Below, in pieces: positions 1 to 4,386 of a DNA stretch of 5,785 nt (the first letter of the stretch is position 1; every line of letters begins with the position of its first letter). Location of the stretch: positions 1 to 5,785 of the forward strand of contig NZ_MOMC01000111.1 of assembly GCF_001983105.1 (NCBI RefSeq), in the 5' to 3' direction. The notes under the pieces are model-generated. The model was given only the letters and a program-made list of their open reading frames with translations. It did not search any database and was not told the origin of the DNA. The translations under genes and the position numbers were made by a program. Source of the stretch: Pseudofrankia asymbiotica. GTDB taxonomy: Bacteria; Actinomycetota; Actinomycetes; Frankiales; Frankiaceae.

Positions 1-90
1 GCGCGGCGTGGGGTAGCGCGGCGTGGGGTAGCGCGGCGTGGGGTAGCGCGGCGTGGGGTAGCGCGGCGTGGGGTAGCGCGGCGTGGGGTG
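1..90. repeat. Six-copy 15-bp tandem repeat
   Basis: Six head-to-tail copies of GCGCGGCGTGGGGTA begin at the first base of the window, so the array may extend to the left. The first five are identical and the sixth differs only in its last base (A to G). The unit is a multiple of three. Two of the three forward frames therefore stay open through the array, one of them encoding repeated Ala-Ala-Trp-Gly-Ser and running to a TAG at 264-266, while the third hits TAG in every unit. I see no start codon or gene context to decide whether it is translated. It looks like a recently expanded minisatellite that could vary in copy number between strains. Confidence 0.95.
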
Positions 91-374
91 GCGCCGCAAC
101 CGGCGTGACGCTCCGTTACCGCCGCGTCGTCCTGCCGCCGGCTGCCCCCAACCGAGGCCGCCGACACCTGGTCCCCGAACGCGGGAGGCACGGCGAGCCC
201 TCCACCAGCCAACCAGCGGACGCGGGGACCCGGCTACCGGCGGCTAAGTCCGATGAGGGACCATAGCAGTATCAACAAAACAGCTACGCCGTTGAACGGC
301 ATTCGTTCGCACGTGCCGGGTGGGTTTCACGGGCCCCGACGGTCCGACACCCCCGCACAAAGGAGTGACATTCA
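91..374. other. Intergenic region with several inverted repeats
   Basis: No convincing gene is visible on either strand. An open forward frame from the repeat continues to 264-266, but its composition and third-position usage (about 78% G/C) are not gene-like. Inverted repeats are present: GGTCCCCG at 170-177 with CGGGGACC at 223-230, GTCC at 248-251 with GGAC at 258-261, and the odd palindrome GCCGTT-G-AACGGC at 288-300. GGGACC at 257-262 could also pair with 170-175, so two of the folds are mutually exclusive. A relatively A/T-rich stretch lies at 262-297, where a promoter would be plausible, but I cannot point to a good -35/-10 pair. AAAGGAG at 359-365 is followed after 9 nt by GTG at 375. 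Confidence 0.5.
359..365 (+). promoter_or_regulatory. Shine-Dalgarno AAAGGAG before GTG 375
   Basis: AAAGGAG stands 9 nt before a GTG at 375. The frame opened there runs without a stop into the small gene at 591-806. It is a better ribosome binding site than the one before ATG 591. It therefore supports either a 143-residue form of that protein or a translated leader. The codons between 375 and 590 have only about 64% G/C at third positions, which argues against a long-conserved N-terminal domain. Confidence 0.4.
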
Positions 375-590
375 GTGACGATCACGTTCCCGTCGACACC
401 CCAGGGGACCTGGCGGGAGCGCGAAGCGATCCAGCCGGGAAGGGCAACCGTCGGCACCGGTGGAATAACGATCCGTGACGTGCCGCGTATCGCGTCCAAC
501 CCCCCGCGCGCGGCGGGTCAAGATGGGCCGTACCGTTCGGGTTCACATACACCAACTGGATCTTCGGAATCAGGCGGGAGAGGTCGGGCA

Positions 591-806
591 ATGGCGGACG
601 TGTCGGTTCGCTTCGCGATGACGAACGACAGCGAAGTGGTCCTCAACCTGTCGCTTCCGCAGGCACTGCGCCTGATGGAGGCGATCGCACGCAAGGTCGG
701 CGAGACCCTGGCCGAGCGCAGTGGCCCGCCGGGAGTGGGTGGCGTCGTACCCTCGCCGCAGTCCGCGAACGGCATGCCAAGCCTCGGCCCGTACTCCCCG
801 TCCTGA
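591..806 (+). CDS. Small hypothetical protein, 71 aa (143 aa if started at 375)
   Basis: I do not recognise this protein. From ATG 591 it begins MADVSVRF, has two short beta-like stretches (residues 4-10 and 15-21), then an amphipathic helix (about 23-42, PQALRLMEAIARKVGETLAE) and a Gly/Pro/Ser-rich tail from residue 44. There is no signal peptide, membrane segment or metal-binding pattern, so it is probably cytoplasmic. About 86% of third codon positions are G/C from 591 onward against about 64% between 375 and 590, which is why I prefer ATG 591; GGGAGAGG at 576-583 gives it a fair ribosome binding site. The in-frame GTG at 375 has the stronger AAAGGAG site and would add 72 low-complexity, Gly/Arg/Ser-rich residues. 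The gene converges on xerD and gives no operon clue to its role. Confidence 0.6.
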   Translation: MADVSVRFAMTNDSEVVLNLSLPQALRLMEAIARKVGETLAERSGPPGVGGVVPSPQSANGMPSLGPYSPS

Positions 807-823
807 CGATCCCGCGAGTCTGA

Positions 824-858
824 CCGCCGCGGGTCCGACCTCCCGCCCGGACCGGCGG
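824..858. terminator. Bulged stem-loop between convergent genes
   Basis: CCGCC (824-828) pairs with GGCGG (854-858), and GGTCCG (832-837) pairs with CGGACC (848-853). A 3-nt bulge lies at 829-831 and the loop is 10 nt. It sits 18 nt after the stop of the small gene and 47 nt after the stop of xerD, where a shared terminator would be expected. There is no T-run on either side, as is common in G+C-rich actinobacteria, so the function is inferred from position and pairing only. Confidence 0.4.
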
Positions 859-904
859 CGTGTGGCGGCGGGCGGCGGGCAGACCGGCCGGTGCGGACCG
901 TGGC

Positions 905-2116
905 TCAGACCAGCTGGCCCGGGCTCGTCCCGAGACGGTGGAGCCCGGGCTGGGGCGGCAGCGCCGCCCGAACACCCCGCACGGCTGACGGGCCAGCCCC
1001 GCGGCGGGGGCTCCCTTCGTCCAGCGCACGCGGATGCGCCGCCGCGTACACCTCCCGCAGCCGGTCCACCGTCACCAGCGTGTAGATCTGGGTGGTGCGC
1101 ACCGACGCGTGACCAAGCAGCTCCTGCACGACGCGGACGTCCGCGCCGCCGTCGAGCAGGTGCGTCGCGAACGAGTGCCGCAGCACATGCGGCGACACCC
1201 CCTCGATCCCAGCGGTCACGGCCGCCGCCCGCAGGGCCGACCAGGCGCTCTGCCGGGACAGCCGGCCGCCGCGCCGGGACAGGAACACCGCCGCGCCGGA
1301 CGCCGGCGTCACCAGCGTGGGCCGGCCCCGGCCGATGTAGGCCGACAGCGCCGCGACCGCGCACCGGCCGAGCGGCACCACCCGGTCCCGGCCGCCCTTT
1401 CCGTGCAGCCGCACGGCCGCGGCCACCGGGTCCAGGTCGAGATCGTCGACGTCGAGCCCGACGGCCTCCGAGATCCGCGCCCCGGTGCCGTACAGCAGCT
1501 CCAACAGCGCCGTCGAGCGTAGCCGCCGGACCATCTCCGCGGGATCCCCGGCGTCTCTGACCGCGACCATGTCCTCCAGCCCGTCGCCGGCGCCGGCCTC
1601 GCGTGCCGGCCCGGAATGCCCGGACTCGCGGGGCTCGCCGGACTCGCCCGCCTCCTCGTCGCGGTCCGCGTCGATGGCGGCGCCGCCCGCGGCCGCGGCC
1701 AGCACGGCCAGTACCTGGTCGACGGTGAGCGCCTTCGGCAGCCGCCGCGGCGGGGCGGGCGGGCGGATCGGTTGCGAGACGTCCTGCGCGACGTCGCCCT
1801 CCCGCGTCGCGAACCGGTGCAGCGAGCGGACGGCGACCAGCATCCGGGCGACCGACGCCGCCGCCAGCGGCGGGTGCTCATCGCTGCCGTTGCGCAGCGC
1901 CGAGGCGAACTCGCCCAGCGTCGCCTCGTCGACGTCGGTCAGCGAGCTCACGCCGCGGGCGGTCAGGTATTCCTGGTAACGGCGCAGGTCTCGCTGGTAG
2001 GCCAGCACGGAGTTGCGGGCGAGGCCACGCTCCCCCGCCAGGTGATGGAGGTAGCGAGCGGCCAGCTCCCCCGGATCCGCCGGGTAGGTCACGTCCACGG
2101 CCAACCGGCGCTCCAT
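905..2116 (-). CDS. xerD: Tyrosine recombinase XerD, with internal insertion and C-terminal tail
   Basis: Cytoplasmic site-specific recombinase of the XerC/XerD pair, which resolves chromosome dimers at dif. The N-terminal SAM-like core-binding domain covers about residues 15-115 and contains [19 protein letters not shown]. The catalytic domain covers about 128-364. All six catalytic residues are visible: R214 (TGARISEA), K240 (HGKGGRDR), H310 and R313 ([12 protein letters not shown]), H336 (LLGHASV) and nucleophile Y345 (TTQIYT). The protein is 403 aa, against about 300 for the family. The excess is a charged Gly/Glu/Asp/Arg segment at about 144-198, just before the conserved [14 protein letters not shown] helix, and a 39-residue tail after the usual HPRA end at 361-364. 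The ATG at 2116 has no clear ribosome binding site. TTG at 2104 (GGAG six bases upstream) or GTG at 2098 are alternatives. A small ORF overlaps the start by 28 bp and may couple translation. XerD rather than XerC is chosen from the pyrG-NUDIX neighbourhood and from overall similarity to M. tuberculosis XerD as I recall it. Confidence 0.93.
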   Translation of the reverse strand: MERRLAVDVTYPADPGELAARYLHHLAGERGLARNSVLAYQRDLRRYQEYLTARGVSSLTDVDEATLGEFASALRNGSDEHPPLAAASVARMLVAVRSLHRFATREGDVAQDVSQPIRPPAPPRRLPKALTVDQVLAVLAAAAGGAAIDADRDEEAGESGEPRESGHSGPAREAGAGDGLEDMVAVRDAGDPAEMVRRLRSTALLELLYGTGARISEAVGLDVDDLDLDPVAAAVRLHGKGGRDRVVPLGRCAVAALSAYIGRGRPTLVTPASGAAVFLSRRGGRLSRQSAWSALRAAAVTAGIEGVSPHVLRHSFATHLLDGGADVRVVQELLGHASVRTTQIYTLVTVDRLREVYAAAHPRALDEGSPRRGAGPSAVRGVRAALPPQPGLHRLGTSPGQLV

Positions 2117-2313
2117 CGGCCGGGCCCGGACGCGCCGCGGCCCCACCCGCCAGCGCCCCGCCCCCGAGAGCCAGGCTCGCCGCAGCCGCGCGCCCCGCCC
2201 CCGAGCGAGCGGACACCGACGGCGTTGGCATCGCCCGCGGAGAGGGCGGCCATGTCGGGGCCAGACGCGCTGGGGTAGGTCACGTTGAGATCGAGGACCT
2301 CGGCCTTCATCAT
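2089..2313 (-). CDS. Possible leaderless small ORF overlapping the xerD start
   Basis: An ORF of 74 residues from ATG 2313 (a second ATG follows at 2310 and a TTG precedes at 2316). It begins [20 protein letters not shown] and ends at a TGA 28 bp inside xerD, in another frame. TACTAT on the minus strand (2327-2322) ends 8 nt before the ATG, matching leaderless actinobacterial transcripts. In the first 37 codons about 89% of third positions are G/C, which looks coding. The second half becomes Gly/Arg/Trp-rich and looks like an out-of-frame shadow. NVTYP recurs as DVTYP near the XerD N-terminus in a different frame. It could be a coupled leader peptide, an old xerD 5' end disrupted by a frameshift, or chance. 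No function is assigned. Confidence 0.3.
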   Translation of the reverse strand: MMKAEVLDLNVTYPSASGPDMAALSAGDANAVGVRSLGGGARGCGEPGSRGRGAGGWGRGASGPGRWSAGWPWT

Positions 2314-2321
2314 CAACCCGA

Positions 2322-2327
2322 ATAGTA
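2322..2327 (-). promoter_or_regulatory. Candidate -10 box TACTAT toward xerD
   Basis: TACTAT on the minus strand fits the TAnnnT pattern of actinobacterial housekeeping promoters. It is followed by exactly 8 nt (TCGGGTTG) and then ATG 2313, the spacing of leaderless transcripts. No good -35 lies 16-18 bp upstream; TTGTCA at 2354-2349 is 21 bp away, which is too far. It overlaps the palindrome at 2325-2335. Confidence 0.4.
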
Positions 2328-2335
2328 GGACCTAC
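2325..2335. promoter_or_regulatory. 11-bp palindrome GTAGG-A-CCTAC
   Basis: A perfect inverted repeat about a central A, overlapping the candidate xerD-side -10 box. Its centre (2330) is 21 bp, or two helical turns, from the centre of a second 11-bp palindrome with the same central A (2346-2356). That geometry suits two dimeric regulator sites on one DNA face, but no regulator family is recognised. Confidence 0.35.
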
Positions 2336-2345
2336 CGCCGACAGT

Positions 2346-2356
2346 TCTTGACAAGA
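2346..2356. promoter_or_regulatory. 11-bp palindrome TCTTG-A-CAAGA
   Basis: A perfect inverted repeat about a central A, in the -35 zone of the xerD-side promoter and between the two divergent -10 hexamers. It shares architecture with 2325-2335 but not arm sequence, so it may be a separate site rather than a repeat of the same operator. Confidence 0.35.
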
Positions 2357-2383
2357 GGAGTCCGCGCAGCGTTCTCCCGGCGC

Positions 2384-2389
2384 TATTCT
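2384..2389 (+). promoter_or_regulatory. Candidate -10 box TATTCT toward the lipoprotein operon
   Basis: TATTCT fits TAnnnT and is followed by 8 nt (GACGGATT) and then GTG 2398, mirroring the spacing of the opposing promoter. No recognisable -35 lies 16-18 bp upstream. A TTGACA at 2348-2353 is 30 bp away, too far to pair with it. Transcription would start close to 2396. Confidence 0.4.
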
Positions 2390-2392
2390 GAC

Positions 2393-2440
2393 GGATTGTG
2401 CGGACAGCATTCGTGACGTCACGTTACGCCGCACACATCC
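2393..2440. promoter_or_regulatory. Nested dyad around palindrome CGTGACGTCACG
   Basis: A perfect 12-bp palindrome (2412-2423) is enclosed by an outer inverted repeat, TGTGCGG at 2397-2403 with CCGCACA at 2429-2435. The outer arms extend as GGAT (2393-2396) with ATCC (2437-2440) across a single unpaired C at 2436. In DNA this could be a layered operator. In RNA the outer stem would bury the GTG at 2398-2400, the candidate leaderless start. It lies in the only A/T-tolerant intergenic stretch between xerD and the lipoprotein gene. Confidence 0.5.
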
Positions 2441-2595
2441 GGTTTTCCATGACAGCCGCCGGGGCGCGCGCAACCTCGCGGCCGGTCGGGGCGTCTTCTC
2501 AGAGCGACGGATCCTCGCCTCTGCCCATGTGGGCGCCCGCCCGCCACACCCGGCCGGCGGGGCACGCGTTCGCCCGACAAGGCGGCTCATCATGA
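2398..2595 (+). CDS. Possible leader ORF coupled to the lipoprotein gene
   Basis: A 65-codon ORF starting at GTG 2398, 8 nt after a TATTCT hexamer. It ends in TGA 2593-2595, which overlaps the lipoprotein ATG 2592-2594 as ATGA, a classic coupling junction. It has no recognised domain: it begins [16 protein letters not shown] and becomes Ser/Pro/Arg-rich. About 75% of third codon positions are G/C, close to background, so it may be a non-conserved leader peptide or chance. The support is positional (promoter-like spacing and the stop/start overlap), not compositional. Confidence 0.28.
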   Translation: MRTAFVTSRYAAHIRFSMTAAGARATSRPVGASSQSDGSSPLPMWAPARHTRPAGHAFARQGGSS

Positions 2596-3260
2596 TCGCC
2601 GTACGCCGAGTGGCCCCCGCGCCGGCCGACACGCCGGCCGCCGGCCGCGGGCACCGCCGGAATCCGGCGCCTCGCGTCGCGACGGGCCTCGTCGTCGGCC
2701 TCGCGCTCGCGTTGACCGGCTGCGGCTCCCACGACGAACCGGCGGGCGCCGCGGCGCCCGCGAGGGGTGATCCCGCCCCGGGCTCCGGACAGGCAGGTGG
2801 CGTGGCCGGCTCGCCAGGCCAGACGGCCGCGGCATCACCCGGCGGCGGCACGCCCAGGCCGGCGAGCGACTCGCAGGCGGCCGCCGCCGGCGTCGTCACC
2901 GCGTACTTCGCGGAGATCAACAGTGCCAGCCGAGCCAGCCGGGTCGCCGACGTGACCGCGGCGGCACTGCCCGGCTGCCAGGCCTGCGCCCTCGACGTCG
3001 GCGTCACCCGCGGCTTCCAGCAGCGCGGCCTGCGCGCCGACGCCGACCCCTACGAGATCACCGACGTCACCGCCCAGCCACGGCAGGGCGTCGTGGTCAC
3101 GGTGACGTTCACCGCCACGGCCCGGACCGTCGGGCTGCTCGACCAGGCGGGCCGCCGGGTCGACGCGGCGGCCGGCGTGCCCGCCCGCGCTGGCACCGCG
3201 GAGCTCACGCTCACCGGCGGCGGCTGGCTCATCCAGACGATCCGCTACGCGCGGAGGTAG
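2592..3260 (+). CDS. Lipoprotein resembling the DUF6318 family
   Basis: A 222-aa exported lipoprotein. Arginines at 22, 23 and 28 are followed by a hydrophobic stretch (about 29-41, [13 protein letters not shown]) and the lipobox LTGC with C44 as lipidated cysteine, so it should be anchored on the outer face of the membrane. Residues 45-95 are a Gly/Ala/Pro/Ser linker. The folded part (about 96-222) begins [13 protein letters not shown], has a paired-cysteine motif GCQAC (C129, C132) and ends with a beta-rich part finishing in [14 protein letters not shown]. Helix, paired Cys and the final Trp strand recall actinobacterial DUF6318 lipoproteins, from memory and not checked by search; an NTF2-like fold is possible. 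ATG 2592 is chosen because it gives a normal-length signal peptide, and AAGG at 2579-2582 precedes it. GTG 2529 is in frame but adds only 21 Arg/Pro-rich residues. The next gene starts 2 nt after its stop. Function is unknown. Confidence 0.85.
   Translation: MIAVRRVAPAPADTPAAGRGHRRNPAPRVATGLVVGLALALTGCGSHDEPAGAAAPARGDPAPGSGQAGGVAGSPGQTAAASPGGGTPRPASDSQAAAAGVVTAYFAEINSASRASRVADVTAAALPGCQACALDVGVTRGFQQRGLRADADPYEITDVTAQPRQGVVVTVTFTATARTVGLLDQAGRRVDAAAGVPARAGTAELTLTGGGWLIQTIRYARR
3253..3257 (+). promoter_or_regulatory. Shine-Dalgarno GGAGG inside the end of the lipoprotein gene
   Basis: GGAGG lies in the last codons of the lipoprotein gene, 5 nt before ATG 3263. It fixes the start of the PKD gene and indicates that the two are translated from one mRNA. 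Confidence 0.75.
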
Positions 3261-3262
3261 CC

Positions 3263-4156
3263 ATGACGCCGCCACGACCACGATTCACGACGCCGCGACG
3301 GCGTGCGCCACGCCTGCTGGCGACGGCCGCCCTGCTGGCCTGCTGGATGGCCGCGGCCTGGCTGCTGACGGCGGGTAACGCGCAGGGCACACCGACGGCG
3401 CCGTCCGGGACGGTTCCCTGCGGGAACGTGGTGTGGGCCAGCTGCGACACCCGGGCGACGGACGGCGGCTACCAGTACCGCTATCGCGGCGGCCAGCTCA
3501 TCCCCGTGCCCATCGGCGGGTCGGGTCAGGGCCGCGCCGGCTGCGGCGCGACCTGCCCACCCGACCCGGCCGCGGTCTGTGACCTGCTGCTCGCCGTCGG
3601 CCCGAGCCCGGGCATGACCGCGCAGGAGCTGACCGCCTACAACCAGGCGATCGCGAACTGCCAGACCTGGCTCGCCGACCCCAACGGCATCCCGCTCGCC
3701 ACGGTGCGCGCCCAGCTGGCCGACTACCTGCGCGAACAGCTGCTGCCGAAGCCTCGCCTGACCGTCCAGCCGAGCGGGCACAGCATCGCCGGGCTCGCGA
3801 CGATCGTCTACACCCCCGTCCCGCCGACGTACACCTTCAACGTCGACCAGCCGGTCATCGCGACGATCAGCGCGGTCCCGACCTACCGCTGGGACTTCGG
3901 CGACGGCGGGACCGGACCCAACTCGCCCGGCCAGCCCTACGACCCGGCGATCTCGCCCCGCGACCATCCGGACGCCTACGTCACCCACGAGTACCGCCGC
4001 CCCGGCACCTACCAGATCACACTGACGGTCACCTGGGACGGCACGTTCACCGTCCCAGGCGTCGCGCAGGCCTTCCCCCTCGACGCGGTGACCCTGACGA
4101 CGACGGCGCCGGTGAACGTCGAGGAGGCCGCCGGCGTCCTCACCGGCAACGACTGA
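3263..4156 (+). CDS. Secreted PKD-domain protein
   Basis: A 297-aa exported protein. A very basic N-terminus (arginines at 5, 7, 12-14 and 17) leads into a hydrophobic helix (about 18-37), with a possible signal peptidase site after A40 (TAGNA); it might instead stay as a membrane anchor. The region 45-135 is rich in Cys and Gly/Pro (C53, C61, C94, C98, C106, C133), an even number that could form three disulfides outside the cell. It is followed by a short amphipathic helix (about 146-161). The C-terminal region (about 165-290) carries a PKD/Ig-like beta-sandwich signature: YRWDFGDGG (208-216) and THEYRRPGTYQITLTVTW (241-258). The WDFGDG turn and the HxYxxPGxYxVxL strand are the hallmarks of the fold. 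PKD domains usually mediate protein or glycan contacts outside the cell. No catalytic domain or sorting signal is visible. It probably works with the adjacent lipoprotein. Confidence 0.87.
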   Translation: MTPPRPRFTTPRRRAPRLLATAALLACWMAAAWLLTAGNAQGTPTAPSGTVPCGNVVWASCDTRATDGGYQYRYRGGQLIPVPIGGSGQGRAGCGATCPPDPAAVCDLLLAVGPSPGMTAQELTAYNQAIANCQTWLADPNGIPLATVRAQLADYLREQLLPKPRLTVQPSGHSIAGLATIVYTPVPPTYTFNVDQPVIATISAVPTYRWDFGDGGTGPNSPGQPYDPAISPRDHPDAYVTHEYRRPGTYQITLTVTWDGTFTVPGVAQAFPLDAVTLTTTAPVNVEEAAGVLTGND

Positions 4157-4386
4157 GTCTCTGGTTCGCTCCGTGCGGGCGCGGCGCTCCGGCCCCTTCC
4201 CTTGCTTCGCGGCGGGAAAAGACCTCCGCGCCGCGTCCTCCTGCGCTCACGGGCGCTACGGCGACCTCCGCTGCGGCCCAACCCCTTCGCTTCGCTCGGG
4301 GCCGGGCCTCCGCGGAGGCCCGCCTCCGCGCCGCACGGTCACCCGCCGCTCGATGTCACCAACGCGAGGCGAGGCGCGCCTGCGCC
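4157..4386. other. Convergent spacer rich in short repeats
   Basis: A 230-bp gap between convergent stops with no convincing gene. It contains CCTCCGCGCCGC twice, at 4223-4234 and 4323-4334, exactly 100 bp apart. It also has the inverted pair CGCGGCGC (4180-4187) and GCGCCGCG (4228-4235), CTTCGCTTCGCTCGGGG at 4285-4301, and a perfect 20-bp palindrome at 4303-4322. Open frames cross it on both strands but look like composition-driven shadows. The texture suggests a decayed or dispersed intergenic repeat element. Confidence 0.5.
4303..4322. terminator. Perfect 20-bp palindrome, likely bidirectional terminator
   Basis: CGGGCCTCCG is followed directly by its reverse complement CGGAGGCCCG. As RNA it would form an 8-bp, almost all-G/C stem with a tetraloop on either strand. 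It sits 147 nt after the PKD gene stop and 65 nt after the NUDIX gene stop, between convergent transcripts. There is no T-run, so the terminator role is inferred; a protein-binding site is the alternative. Confidence 0.45.

Noticed and set aside
1..90. CRISPR array
   Set aside because: Repeats are directly adjacent with no spacers, and there are no cas genes.
160..262. Cyclic-di-AMP (ydaO-type) riboswitch
   Set aside because: A GGCTAA-containing stretch and several stems recall the class, but the conserved blocks do not line up and the downstream gene is not a typical target. An Rfam covariance search would settle it.
3..266. Protein containing the Ala-Ala-Trp-Gly-Ser repeat, open from the window edge to TAG 264-266
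   Set aside because: No start or homologous domain visible, and third-position usage after the repeat is not gene-like; it cannot be judged without the sequence to the left.
570..1364. Long minus-strand frame overlapping the small gene and the 3' part of xerD
   Set aside because: Arg/Ala/Gly/Pro-rich with no recognisable motif, and the xerD frame with all catalytic residues occupies the same DNA.
721..1560. Long plus-strand frame opposite xerD
   Set aside because: Low-complexity Pro/Arg/Ala translation, antisense to a well-supported gene.
2348..2389. TTGACA at 2348-2353 as -35 for TATTCT at 2384-2389
   Set aside because: The spacer is 30 bp, far from the 16-18 bp needed.
2301..2440. dif recombination site near xerD
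   Set aside because: No 28-bp site with XerC and XerD half-sites around a 6-bp centre is recognisable, and dif is normally at the terminus rather than next to xerD.
2529..2591. Upstream GTG start for the lipoprotein
   Set aside because: It would add 21 Arg/Pro-rich residues before an already adequate signal peptide, with no ribosome binding site; ATG 2592 is better.
905..3007. A 700-codon minus-strand open frame extending xerD far upstream
   Set aside because: The part above 2116 lies antisense to the lipoprotein gene, crosses the intergenic control region and has no XerD homology. Long open frames are expected by chance at this G+C content.
3245..3988. Minus-strand frame opposite the PKD gene
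   Set aside because: Val/Gly/Arg/Asp-rich shadow; the plus-strand PKD motifs and GGAGG site are decisive.
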